DNA of 64,000 nucleotides from positions 62,001 through 126,000 of the forward strand of contig NZ_JAKGRW010000026.1 of assembly GCF_021555175.1 (NCBI RefSeq). The letters run 5' to 3'. Below, in pieces: positions 8,484-20,160 of this stretch (the stretch's first letter is position 1; each line of letters starts with the position of its first letter). The DNA comes from Nocardioides alcanivorans. GTDB taxonomy: Bacteria; Actinomycetota; Actinomycetes; Propionibacteriales; Nocardioidaceae. The translations under genes and the position numbers were made by a program. Under the pieces are notes generated by a model that made no database searches, was not told the origin of the DNA, and saw only the letters and a program-made list of their open reading frames with translations.

Positions 8484-11239
8484 TCAGGCCGGAGGTTTCC
8501 CAGCGCGACGCTCGACCGACTCTGCCATGGCCGTCCACTTCTCCCCATACGGGACCAGCCGGTCCTGCCACGGCTTGCCGGCCCCGGCAAAGTGGACGAT
8601 TCCCTTCGCGGTGCCGTCCAACTCCTCCAGCACCGGCAGCGCATTCCACCGCGGCTCGAGTTCCCGGCGCCGGTCGCCGACGTAGGCGTTCATCAGGTCC
8701 TGGTCGTTGAGGCCGTAGAGGCCGACCAGCGGCACCCACTCCTCGACGAAGTTGTCCTTGCGCATCTGGGCAAGGTCGAGGACCAACACCCCACAGTTGA
8801 TGGCCCAGAAATCGAAGCCATGGCGCGCCGACATGGTGCGGCGCAGCTCTGATGCCTCCGCAGGCCCCAACTGGTCACCAGCAGATCGCCACAGCCCGGA
8901 GACGGCCTGCCGGGCCGGGCGACCCGCGACGGGTGCTCCGCGCAGGTCAGTCGCGGCAAGCTCACACACATCGCCCTCGGTGACGGTGTCGATGTCGATG
9001 TAGGTCACCCGGTCGATCTCCGGCATCAGTTCCGGAAGGAGCAACCGATCCATGGTGGCGATGGTGATGTGCGGAATCATCCGGAGCACGTCGCCGTAGT
9101 CGACGGCGTCACACCCGAGGAAGGTGACGGGCACGTCCGGGAAGCACTCGTGGAACCACTGACGGTAGCTCTCGTCGAGACCTCTCGCGGTTATCCACAA
9201 CCGGACCGGTCCGCTGGCGTTGGACACGATGGACTCGACGGTGACCGGCAGCAGCCGCTTGAAGTTGGCATCCAAGCTCAAGGTCACGTCGGTGATCGTC
9301 GTGCTGTCCACCGACGCGTGCGGACCATAGCGGTGGGTGTCGGCAGCCACGGCGGCGACCGCTGCCGCCACGTCGAAACTGGGCGCCGGAAGCCCGAGCG
9401 GCTGCGCCAGGCGCGCCTTTGCCTCGCGCACGCGCTCAGCGGTACGCGCACGCCAGTCGGACCGGACCGTCTCCTCGTCTGCTCCGCTGAGGATCAGCTC
9501 GAAGGATGACCTGAGCAGTTCACGGATGCCCTCTTGCATGGCGACGAACTCCGGTGCTCCCGGGTGCATGCCGAGGAGGCCGTCGAACCGGACGTCCCCG
9601 AATTTCTTCGGCTCGAACCTCGCGGTCAGTCCCAAGGACGTTGCGGGAAGATAGGAGTGGAGACGGCTGGTGTAGACACCGTCGAACTCACGCTGGTAGC
9701 GATCGAGGAGCTCGAGCGCGGCTCGGGTGCCCGCAGTCAGGTCAAGATCACGATAGGACTCCTCGGCGTGGCTGAGCAGCGTCGTGGGTCCATTGATCGA
9801 CTTCTCGGCACCATCGGGAAGATCAATGACAACCGTGCTCCGCTCCGGAAGCCGCTCGACAGCATCCAGGTCGGGGAACGCGGCATTGACGGTGGTCGTC
9901 AGGCACCCGGTGAAGAAGGCGTCCACGCCAGCGCTCAGCAACAGGTCGACAGTGGTCCAGTCCCGGCAACCGATCGGACCGTTCGCCTTCAAGTGAGCAA
10001 TCGTTGCCTCATCGAGGGCCGCCGGCCGGTTGACGTGGAAGGAGACGTAGAGCGGCCGGATGTTGGGGTGGTAGGGCAGTCCGTACTTGATGCGGTAGAT
10101 GGGATGCATGTGCCAACCGAAGGCCACCATCCACGTGGCCTCGGGAATGGGGTCGCCCTCGCTGAAGTCACGGCTGACCCGCACCAGGTGGACCGGCTGC
10201 TCCGACGAGTCGATCTGGAGTTCCGGTCGGATCCGTTGCTGCACCTCCGTCGCGAGCGCGCCCATGCCGTCCAGGCCGCTGAACCGCACCCTCGAAAGCG
10301 CGCGACGTTGCCGAGCATCGCCAAGGTCTGGACATAGTCGCCGAGATTCTTCGACGCCCGCTCCAGGTCAGGCTGGTGGTAGTCGAGGACACCCAACCGG
10401 ATCGCTCCTGCCGGAGGCTCCTGAATCGGCTCCGGCTTGAGCCAGTAGGCGAGGGCATCGAACTTGCGACGGTCCTCGGCGGTCAGTTCATCCAGGCGCT
10501 CGTCGACCTGCTCACCCAGCTTCCGGGCGATCTCCACCTGCCCCCGAGCCAGGAGCTGACCTGCCAAGCGCACCAGGGTGTCGGCCGAATGCCCCGGGTG
10601 CTGGGCGATCTCTCCGGCCGCTTCCGATCCTTCCGGGGTGCCACTGGCCAACCCGGCTTCGGAGGCCTCCACGGGCACGAGTTCGGCCAGTCGGCTTCGG
10701 GGAACCAGCGCGAAGAGCTCCCACGCTCGCGCCTCTTCCTTGAGCTTGCCGAGCACCAGCGCGAGACCGATGCGACGCATGTCGTCGTCGTCAGCGTTGA
10801 GCCCCATCGTCAGCGCTCGCGCGACGTGGGTCTCCTTGACCTCCAGCAGTGCCCGGATCGTTGCCACCTGCGCAACATCACGAGCAACGCCCTGAGCGCT
10901 CAGGTCCGCCAGCACGGCGAGCGCTCGAGCACGCTTCGCCTCGTCCCGCACATCAGAGAACGTCAGACCGCCCTCACCGAAGCCCACCTCCTCGACCCGG
11001 TCCACATCGCCGACAACCGCGCCCGCCAGCCGCACCAAGCGCTGCTTCGCACGCAGCTGCGACGTCCGGGCACGGTCCAACTGCCGCCGCAGACGTTGCA
11101 CCTGCTTGGCCGCGTTCGGATCCGCCGGCAGTGGGGCGGGGGCGGGCGCAGGCCGGAACGAGCGCCACGCCTTGCCGACTACTGCCCGGACCGTCGTGGC
11201 TTGACCGGAGGGTTCAGAGGGGCCGAGGGGTTCAGGCAT
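8484..11239 (-). CDS. Polysaccharide pyruvyltransferase / GT8 glycosyltransferase fusion, one frame break
   Basis: Starting at ATG 11239, a short coiled coil (residues about 30-60) and a helical region lead into a polysaccharide pyruvyltransferase domain (about 300-540), with LGVLDYHQPDLERAS, GPIGCRDWTTVDLL and FFTGCLTTTV. The C-terminal part (about 630-880) is a GT8 glycosyltransferase with the DxD in RVTYIDIDTV, INCGVLVLDL and NDQDLMNAY. The frame breaks near 10295-10297, where VARF is followed by RVRFSGLDG in the next frame; one added base joins them into 918 residues. The protein would add pyruvate ketals and a sugar to a surface polymer. Whether the two enzyme halves act on the same residue is unknown. 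Confidence 0.75.
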
Positions 11240-11309
11240 GGCCGCACAATAACCGAACACCCGATCGCGCCCGACAAGCACGACCCTTCTGGTGAGGGAA
11301 CTCACCGCC

Positions 11310-12194
11310 TCAGCTACGGACGAGATGAACCTTCGCCCGCATCTCCAGCTGTACGTCGGAGTGGGTGGCAACGAACTCGTCCACGGCAGTTCGACAACCG
11401 GACCACATGTGGTAGTCGTCGATCATGATGCGTCCGCCGGGTACGAGGTGCGGCCAGATCCGCTCCAGGCAGGTCATCGTGGAGGCATACCAGTCGCCGT
11501 CCACATGGGCGAGCGCAACGGGTCCGTCGATGTTGATCGTGTCCTCGAACAGGCCCTGGACGAGCGAAACGTTGTGCCCCTCCACCGCCACACCGTGCCG
11601 GGCGAAGGAGTCTGCGACCTCGCCGAGGAGATTGTCCCGGTATCCGTAGTAGGTCTCACCCCCGCGAGCCATCGCCCGGCCTTCCGCGATCGTCCGATAG
11701 CGCTCCTGCGCATCATCGCTGTCCGCATCGGTCGGCGGCGGAATGGTGTCGAAGACGTCATAGACGTACATCGGCCGGCCGGCTGCCTTCGCCGCCGCCA
11801 TCACGATGGCAGATCCACCGCGCGCGGTACCCGCCTCGATCACCATGCCCTCGCGACCCGCCTGCTCCATCTCCAGGACACAACTGACCAGGGCGAGCAG
11901 GTGCATCTCCTCGAGGAAGGTCAGCCCCTCCTCACGCACTGCCGCCACCAGGTCCCGCACGTCAGCGGAAACGGGAATGTCCGGGAAGATGTCGAGGGAT
12001 GCTGCCCGCAGGAGAGCCAGCTCCCGGGCCTGCTTGTCGACGGTGCCCCTGAGGTTGGCGATGCTCCCTCGCAGGGTCGCCAACTGCTCCTCTTGTTTTC
12101 GGACCTTGTTGCGCAACTTCTTCAGCCGCGGACGCAGATCAGGAGCAGTCGTGCTGGCATCGGCCGTCTCAGGCGTGCCCTTCCGCAGAATCAC
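11310..12194 (-). CDS. TylF/MycF-type SAM-dependent O-methyltransferase with N-terminal coiled coil
   Basis: Residues about 15-65 form a charged heptad region (LKKLRNKVRKQEEQLATL), a probable coiled coil. The catalytic domain follows, with the SAM loop EAGTARGGSAI, VYDVFDTIPPP and HVDGDWYASTMTCLERIW, then PGGRIMIDDYH, whose acidic residues fit the metal site of TylF-family sugar O-methyltransferases. GTG at 12194 is chosen because it overlaps the end of the upstream TagF-like gene by only 26 bases; a TTG at 12212 in the same frame is also possible. Placement inside the polymer operon suggests that it methylates a sugar of the wall polymer or its terminus. Confidence 0.75.
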   Translation of the reverse strand: MILRKGTPETADASTTAPDLRPRLKKLRNKVRKQEEQLATLRGSIANLRGTVDKQARELALLRAASLDIFPDIPVSADVRDLVAAVREEGLTFLEEMHLLALVSCVLEMEQAGREGMVIEAGTARGGSAIVMAAAKAAGRPMYVYDVFDTIPPPTDADSDDAQERYRTIAEGRAMARGGETYYGYRDNLLGEVADSFARHGVAVEGHNVSLVQGLFEDTINIDGPVALAHVDGDWYASTMTCLERIWPHLVPGGRIMIDDYHMWSGCRTAVDEFVATHSDVQLEMRAKVHLVRS

Positions 12195-14372
12195 GCGGTG
12201 AGCGTAGCCCAAGCATGACCTCCGTCACACGTCGGGCGGCATCACCGTCGTGGTTTCGGTTGAAGCGGGCGTTGAAACTGGCCAGGTCCTCGGCCGTTCT
12301 CCGCGTCAGCGCCTCGACGTCGCGCACCTGCTCGATCACCGCGGCGGTGTCGGCCACGAGTGGCCCTGGGGTCGTCTCCTCGAAGGGGAACAGGAAACCG
12401 CGCGCACCATGCGTGTAATCGGCCAGGTCGGGCACCAGGAAGACGATCGGCTTGCCGGTCAGCGCGAAGTCGAAGCGCAACGAGGAGTAGTCGAGGACGG
12501 CGACGTCTGCCGCCAGGATCAGGTCGTTGATCTCGGGGTGGTCGGTCACGTCGATGACCCCCGGCCGATCAGCACCTGCTCGGTGGAAGCGGTGCCCACG
12601 CATGAGCAGCACGTGGTTGGGCAATGCCCTCGTGAACGCGTCCAGGTCGACCGTGTCCACCGTCTCCGCTGCCCTGAAGTTGCTGGCCCTGTCGTCACGC
12701 CACGTCGGCGCATGCAGCACCGCCGTCCGATCGCCGATTCCCAGCGCCGCCCGCACCTCCGCACGGCGCTCGAGTGCCGCCGTACCGACAAGTGCGTCGT
12801 TGCGGGGATAGCCCTCGTGGACGATCGGTCCGGCCCATTCGTACTGCTCGCGATAGTGGCGGTCCATCGCCGCGTCGGGCGTCACCAGCAGCGACCAGGT
12901 CGCCGAGGTGTGCTCGAGCTGGTGCCGGATCCGGCGCGGTGAGAAGTTCTTCGACTCCCACAGCACCTTGCCCATCGTCTTGGACGGATATCCGTGGAAG
13001 GTCTGCACCAGCACCTGACCGTCACGTGGGCGGTACCAACGGTCCGGCTCGACGTTGGTGACCACGAGGTGCGCGGTCGACCACGCGGCGTACCACTCCT
13101 TGCTGCGCACCAGCACCGACTCGGCGCCCTCGGGCACGGCGACGGAATGATCGGCAACTGCCCACAGGATGCGCAGGTCGGGACGACGCCGGCTCAGCTC
13201 GCGCTGGATCGCCAGCGGGCTGTCGGTCACCGACGTGCCGGCGTACGTCGTGAAGAGCGCGAGCCGTTCGTCGATCGGTGCCTGCCCGTGCTGGAGCTGA
13301 AGGCGGGTCTGGCGATAGGGACCGCGCTCGTCGTCGGCGAGCGGAGCGGCCACGACGACCTTGAGGTTTCCCTCGGGTGCGGTGACCTCCAGCCGGTGAC
13401 GGGGGTCACCAACTCGAGTGGCAGCCGGCCGGCCAGTTGCGGCGACGGTTCGAGGTGGGGAAGGGCGACCGGCCCCGACGGACGGGGGCCCCGAGGGTGG
13501 AAACGACGGTCGACCACGAGTGGGACCTCGACATCGGTGCCGACCAAGCGCACCACGTCCTCGACCACCGTGACGTCGGTGACCTGTCCGGTACGAGTCG
13601 CGTGCGGGACCCGAGCGCGGATCCGCCCTGCCCCCAGGTCGGCCGTACGTCGGAACTCGCCCACCACCAGCTCGACCCGGAGGTCCCGATCGGCATCGGG
13701 CAGGGTCAGGTGCAGCGTGCCAGCGTCGTGGCACTGGTGACGCCGGCCGGTGAATCGGGAGGCGGCCGGATCGTCGACCTGATCGACAGCGAGTGGTTCA
13801 CCGTCGCGGCTGACCGTGAACGCAGGGCGGTGCGTGCCGAAGTCGAGGGCACGAACGACGGCCAGCAGCTCGAGTGCGACTCCCCCGGGTGCGGACCGAC
13901 AGCGTCGGATGCGCAACTCCATCTCGGCGAGCCGCGGTTCCACCTCGAGGAGGTCCTCGGGAATGTCACGCGGCTGGAGCTCTCCGAAGTCGGCAAGGAT
14001 CCGGTCACCGACGAGCCGGGTCGGGAACTGCCCCGCCACATGGGTGCGCTCGACGACGAAGTCGGCAAGCGCCTCCCGGCGCTGCTGCGCGGCCAGCCAT
14101 GCGGCAACCCTGGCTTCGACAGGGACCGTGCGTACGACATCGGGTGCCGCCAGGGCTTCGGCAAGCCGCGAGGCCAGGGCAACAAGATCTGCATCGCTGG
14201 CGTGCTCGGCGTCGACGAGGAAGGGCTGTGCCTCGACGATCAGCCGCGCCGGAGGCGTGCGCCTGTGCCGACGCAGCCACTGGGGCAGGCCAGCTGCGAC
14301 GGCAGGGATCTCACCGAAGCGTGCGACCGTGGGAGCAGCCCGGCGGCGAGTGAAGATCCGCTTCAGGTCCAT
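12169..14372 (-). CDS. CDP-polyol phosphotransferase family protein (TagF-like), one frame break
   Basis: The protein begins at ATG 14372 with a basic amphipathic N-terminus (MDLKRIFTRRR). Residues about 1-330 are an uncharacterised helical and beta-rich region. The C-terminal 400 residues are a TagF-type polymerase: LVQTFHGYPSKTMG, GYPRNDALV, HAPTWRDD, LLMRGHRF and VLDYSSLRFDFALTGKP. The frame breaks at G5 13401-13405, between LELVTP and RHRLEVTAPEG; one extra base restores 734 residues. It is a second polymerase besides the GT2/TagF fusion. It may prime the chain or build a second segment, a split known for the TagB/TagF and TarL pairs, but that assignment is inference. Confidence 0.8.
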
Positions 14373-14397
14373 ACGTGACGGTACGGCGAGCGCACCG

Positions 14398-14988
14398 TCA
14401 GGCGCGCTGCTTGGCCGGCTCGGTGGCCATGGTCAGCCATGCATCGAGCTCGCCGCGGAGCACGTCGATCTCCTGCTCCAGCTCCGACACCCGGACGATG
14501 GCCTCGGCCGCGCGCTCCTCGGCAGCCTCGGCGCGCTTGCTCTCAGCGCCCAGGTGCTGCTCGGCCTGATCTGCGCGACGGGCCTCGGCCCCCACCTTGA
14601 GCGTGGTCTCGGCGACCTTGCGCTGGGCCGAGGCGAGTTCCGTCTCGAGGTCATGGATGAGCGTCTGACGCTCAGCGATGCGCTCGGTCATCGCGCGCGC
14701 GAATGCCTGGTTCTCGGCCACCCGCTCGGCTTCCATGCGGCGATAGGACTGCGCCTGCTCGGCCCGGTCCTTGGCCGCGTCGCGGCGCGACTGGAGCAGC
14801 TCGCTGTGGGTGATCTTCGTGGCGGCACCACCGAGCACGACCGCGAGGGCCGCGGCGAGAGCGACGACCAGGAAGGATCCCGTGGTCACCGCACCGATGA
14901 CGGCGAGACCGGAGACCACGAGAAGGACGACTGCGACGGTCAGACGGGTGCTGCGCTGGCGGCGGCGGTCAACGGGGAAGCCATGCAC
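14398..14988 (-). CDS. Membrane-anchored coiled-coil protein, unknown function
   Basis: The protein is 196 residues. Two closely spaced hydrophobic segments (about residues 15-35 and 40-60) are followed by a long charged, alanine- and glutamate-rich coiled coil running to the C-terminus (DAAKDRAEQAQSYRRMEAER and similar). The GTG at 14988 is chosen because sequence upstream in that frame is arginine-rich and non-protein-like. It lies 25 bases upstream of the TagF-like gene on the same strand and may be its first co-transcribed partner. I do not recognise a family; a scaffold or length-control role for the polymer machinery is only a guess. Confidence 0.65.
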   Translation of the reverse strand: MHGFPVDRRRQRSTRLTVAVVLLVVSGLAVIGAVTTGSFLVVALAAALAVVLGGAATKITHSELLQSRRDAAKDRAEQAQSYRRMEAERVAENQAFARAMTERIAERQTLIHDLETELASAQRKVAETTLKVGAEARRADQAEQHLGAESKRAEAAEERAAEAIVRVSELEQEIDVLRGELDAWLTMATEPAKQRA

Positions 14989-15080
14989 CCACGGTAGGCG
15001 AGTCGCCAGCCGGAACCCGGGAGGCGCTCGGCGCGCCGCAACGTGTCCCCAGTCTCGTCCCGTTCCCCGATGAGTGCTCG

Positions 15081-15563
15081 TCAGGCGGGGTCTGGCTCCA
15101 CGCCCTTCGTCTTCCCGTCCGCGGCGCCCTCGTCGGGCGGCACCCGGCATGCCCGTTCGAGCAGGAGCGCGGCGACGCACATCAGGAGCCCGGCGGCCGC
15201 TCCGACGCCGGAGCGAAACATTCGTTCCCCGGCAAGCGCAGCCTCGCTGCCGACCCACGTGAGCACGTAGCCGGCGTAACCGCCGCAGGCGAGGGCGCCG
15301 ACGAGGGCACACGCCTTGGCGAGCACCAGCCGGTTGACGGCCTTGTGCGGCTCCAGCCAGCCCTTCTTCTTGACCAGGAGTTGCCGGGTGGTCCACGCCG
15401 CCCATCCCAGCGCGCCGGCGACCACCAGCAGCGCACACACCTGCGCCCAGCCGACGGTCGGCGGGGACTCGCCCAATCGTTGGGAGACCGGACGCAGTGC
15501 CCAGCCGAAGACCAGTCCGACCACACCACACACGACCAGCACGCCGAGCGGCGTCGTACGCAC
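15081..15563 (-). CDS. DUF3180 family membrane protein
   Basis: The protein is 160 residues with four predicted membrane spans (around residues 5-24, 38-56, 77-97 and 110-133) and a hydrophilic tail. The position immediately after folK on the same strand, and the span pattern, match the actinobacterial DUF3180 family that regularly follows the folate genes. The GTG at 15563 begins the VRTTPLGVLVV sequence; other starts a few codons upstream cannot be excluded. Its function is unknown, and the conserved linkage is the main evidence for its identity. Confidence 0.75.
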   Translation of the reverse strand: MRTTPLGVLVVCGVVGLVFGWALRPVSQRLGESPPTVGWAQVCALLVVAGALGWAAWTTRQLLVKKKGWLEPHKAVNRLVLAKACALVGALACGGYAGYVLTWVGSEAALAGERMFRSGVGAAAGLLMCVAALLLERACRVPPDEGAADGKTKGVEPDPA

Positions 15564-15612
15564 ACTGCCGGGACCGTCCAACGGCCCCTTCTGCGGCAGG
15601 TTCAACGTTGAT

Positions 15613-16182
15613 TCACTGGATTTCGATGGACAGATCGTCGCGTCGCGCGATGCCGCTCTCGTCGAGCTCCTCGAGCAGCTTCGCGATGGGGCCGGACCCG
15701 AGCAGCACGGCGTCGGACTCGAGGTCGTGCCACGGACGCAGCACGAAGGCACGCTCCGCAGCCCGCGGGTGCGGCAGCTGGAGCTCTTCGGTGGAGGAAC
15801 GACGGTCGCCCACCACGATCAGGTCGACGTCGAGGGTCCGCGGCTCGTTGGGGGTGCCGCTGCGCTGGCGACCGAAGGCGTCCTCGATGGCCAGGGCCCG
15901 GTCGAGCAGGGTGCGGGCCGACAGGGTGCTGTCGAGCTGCACGACGGCGTTGAGGAACTTCGCCGAGCCCTCCGGGGCACCCACGGGCTCGGTCTCGTAG
16001 ACAGGAGACACATCGGTCAACCACACCTCGGGAGTGTCGGCGAGCGAGTCCACGGCGCCCTGCAGGCTGGTCATCCGGTCGCCCTTGTTCGAGCCGATGG
16101 CGAGCACGCACCGACGGATCGGGTGCATCTCGCCGGTGAGGGTGTCGGCGTCGATGATGTGAGGGTTGGGGGTCTCAGTCAC
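15613..16182 (-). CDS. folK: 6-hydroxymethyl-7,8-dihydropterin pyrophosphokinase
   Basis: FolK transfers pyrophosphate from ATP to 6-hydroxymethyl-dihydropterin, the step before dihydropteroate synthesis. The 189-residue protein has the N-terminal strand CVLAIGSNKGDR, VSPVYETEPVG, and the signature PNEPRTLDVDLI that carries the catalytic arginine and two magnesium-binding aspartates. The GTG at 16182 overlaps the folB stop as GTGA, so the two genes are translationally linked. A 25-residue leader precedes the conserved core, which is longer than in many FolK proteins. Confidence 0.93.
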   Translation of the reverse strand: MTETPNPHIIDADTLTGEMHPIRRCVLAIGSNKGDRMTSLQGAVDSLADTPEVWLTDVSPVYETEPVGAPEGSAKFLNAVVQLDSTLSARTLLDRALAIEDAFGRQRSGTPNEPRTLDVDLIVVGDRRSSTEELQLPHPRAAERAFVLRPWHDLESDAVLLGSGPIAKLLEELDESGIARRDDLSIEIQ

Positions 16183-16550
16183 GGCGTGGTCATCCTCTTC
16201 CGGGTGATCGTGAGGGCGACGTCCGAGAATGTCGCCTCGATGGGGGCGTCCGGTTTGTGCAGGGTCACCCGCACCCATTCAACACGATCGTCGGTGAGGC
16301 AGACGTCCGCGATGCGTTGGGCAAGGGCTTCGATCAGGTCAACTGGGTCGCGTTCCACCGCAGCCTTCACGGAGGACACGAGCGTCCCGTAATCCACGGT
16401 GTCACGCAAGTCGTCCGAAGCCGCGGCAGGGCTGGTGTCGAGGCCGAGGACGAGGTCGACCACGAAGGTCTGTCCTTCGCGTCGCTCGAAGTCGAACACC
16501 CCGTGGTGTCCGAAGCATTCGACCCCGATCACGGCGAGCTCATCGGTCAC
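16179..16550 (-). CDS. folB: Dihydroneopterin aldolase
   Basis: This 123-residue protein is the expected size for FolB, which cleaves dihydroneopterin to 6-hydroxymethyl-dihydropterin and glycolaldehyde. It shows VIGVECFGHHGVFDFERREGQ at the N-terminus, DTVDYGTLV, LIEALAQRIAD and the C-terminal strand VRVTLHKPDAPI that contains the conserved lysine. The GTG at 16550 overlaps the folP stop codon by four bases (GTGA), and its own TGA overlaps the folK start in the same way. Confidence 0.93.
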   Translation of the reverse strand: MTDELAVIGVECFGHHGVFDFERREGQTFVVDLVLGLDTSPAAASDDLRDTVDYGTLVSSVKAAVERDPVDLIEALAQRIADVCLTDDRVEWVRVTLHKPDAPIEATFSDVALTITRKRMTTP

Positions 16551-17419
16551 GATCTGGTTCCTCCTCCACCGCTCCGGCGAGCCTCGGCAAACCTCGATGC
16601 GACCCTGAGTGCGTCGCAACAGGCACGGACGTCGTGCACCCGCAGCCCCCACACCTGGCGTTCGGCCAGGAGCGTGAGGAGCGAGACATGGGCGAACTCC
16701 CGTTGGTCGACCGCTCGTGGGCCCGCGTCGTCGGCCAACAACTGCCCCAGGAAGGTCTTGCGGCTGGCCCCCACCAGGATCGGGTGGCCCAGCTCCTCGA
16801 AGCGGCCGAGGTTGGCCACCAGGTCCCAGTTGTGGTCAGCCGTCTTGGCGAAGCCGAGACCCGGGTCGAGGATGAGCCGATCGGGCCGGATGCCAGCCGC
16901 GAGGGCGGCGTCGCGACGTACGCCCAGCTCCTCCAGGACGACACCCACGACCCCGCCGGGACCGTCGTACGACGCGTAGGTACTGCTCTGCATCTCGTCG
17001 CCGTGGGCGCGCCAGTGCATCGCGACATAGCCCGCGCCGAGCTCGGCGACCGTGTCGAGCATCGCCGGATCGGCCAGACCGCCCGAGACGTCGTTGACGA
17101 TCGTCGCACCGGCCTCGACGGCTGCCCGGCAGACGGACGCCCGCATCGTGTCGACGGAGATCGTGATGCCCTCCTCGGCGAGGGCGCGGATGACTGGCAC
17201 CACGCGGGCCAGCTCCTCGCTCTCGACGGGACGGGTGGAGCCGGGGCGCGTGGATTCGCCGCCGACGTCGATCAGGTCGGCTCCGGCGGCCACCAGCGCG
17301 CGGCCGTGTGCCACCGCGGTCTCCGTGGTCGCCCAACGTCCGCCGTCGGAGAAGGAGTCAGGCGTCACGTTGAGCACACCCATGACAGCGGTGCGTCCGA
17401 GCGGGGCCTGCGCAGCCAC
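16547..17419 (-). CDS. folP: Dihydropteroate synthase
   Basis: FolP condenses the pterin pyrophosphate with p-aminobenzoate and is the sulfonamide target. The 290-residue TIM barrel has both signature blocks, MGVLNVTPDSFSDGG near residue 13 and DVGGESTRPGS near residue 50, then ISVDTMRA, IVNDVSGG, ILDPGLGFAKT and the C-terminal LRVHDVRA. The GTG at 17419 lies two bases after the folE stop. The arrangement folE-folP-folB-folK with overlapping stops and starts shows a single translationally coupled operon. Confidence 0.94.
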   Translation of the reverse strand: MAAQAPLGRTAVMGVLNVTPDSFSDGGRWATTETAVAHGRALVAAGADLIDVGGESTRPGSTRPVESEELARVVPVIRALAEEGITISVDTMRASVCRAAVEAGATIVNDVSGGLADPAMLDTVAELGAGYVAMHWRAHGDEMQSSTYASYDGPGGVVGVVLEELGVRRDAALAAGIRPDRLILDPGLGFAKTADHNWDLVANLGRFEELGHPILVGASRKTFLGQLLADDAGPRAVDQREFAHVSLLTLLAERQVWGLRVHDVRACCDALRVASRFAEARRSGGGGTRS

Positions 17420-17421
17420 GA

Positions 17422-18029
17422 TCAGCGCCCGCTGTGGATCAGCGCCATCGCCTCGCTGCGGGTGGCAGGGTTGTGCATGATGCCGCGGACGGCGGAGGTG
17501 ATGGTGCGCGCCCCGGCCTTGCGGACACCGCGCATCGTCATGCACAGGTGCTCGGCCTCGATCACCACGATCACGCCACGTGCCTCGAGGATCTCCATGA
17601 GGGCGTCGGCCACCTGCGTGGTCAGTCGCTCCTGCACCTGCGGGCGCTTGGCGAAGACGTCGACGAGCCGGGCAAGCTTCGAGAGCCCGGTGATCTTGCC
17701 GCTCTCGGCGGGGATGTAGCCCACGTGCGCGACGCCGGTGAAGGGCACCAGGTGGTGCTCACACATCGACCACAGCTCGATGTCACGCACCAGGACCATC
17801 TCGTCGTGGCCGATGTCGAAGGTGGTGGTGAGCACGTCCTCAGGGGCCATGTGCAGCCCGGCCGTCACCTCGGCGTAGGCGCGCGCCACCCGGGCCGGGG
17901 TCTCGCGGAGGCCTTCACGGTCGGGGTCCTCGCCCATGGCGATGAGCAACTCACGAACCGCAGCCACCGCCCGGTCGTGGTCGAACACCGGGACGTCGGC
18001 GGGGTCGGAGAGGTGGCTGATCGGATCGG

Positions 18030-18033
<4 letters not shown>
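17422..18033 (-). CDS. folE: GTP cyclohydrolase I
   Basis: FolE opens GTP to dihydroneopterin triphosphate, the first step of folate synthesis. The 203-residue protein carries the zinc site in [10 protein letters not shown] and the later CMTMRGV, together with the conserved [20 protein letters not shown] helix and the C-terminal FolE core EHLCMTMRG. The GTG at 18033 overlaps the ftsH stop codon as GTGA, which links FtsH and folate synthesis in one transcript as in many actinobacteria. Confidence 0.95.
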
Positions 18034-20060
<2,027 letters not shown>

Positions 20061-20077
20061 AGGCTTCTCTCAAGCAG

Positions 20078-20096
20078 GCTCAGGGCAGGCCTGAGC
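20078..20096 (-). promoter_or_regulatory. Short hairpin in the ftsH leader
   Basis: The arms GCTCAGG and CCTGAGC form a perfect 7-bp stem with a 5-base loop, 18 bases upstream of the ftsH GTG start. It could modulate ribosome access or be part of a promoter-proximal element. No T-tract follows, so it is unlikely to be a terminator. Confidence 0.3.
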
Positions 20097-20160
20097 AGCG
20101 ACGTACGTAGGTTCTGACGTTACAGGAACCAGCCAACGCCTCCGGGCCCACGGGGGTGGA

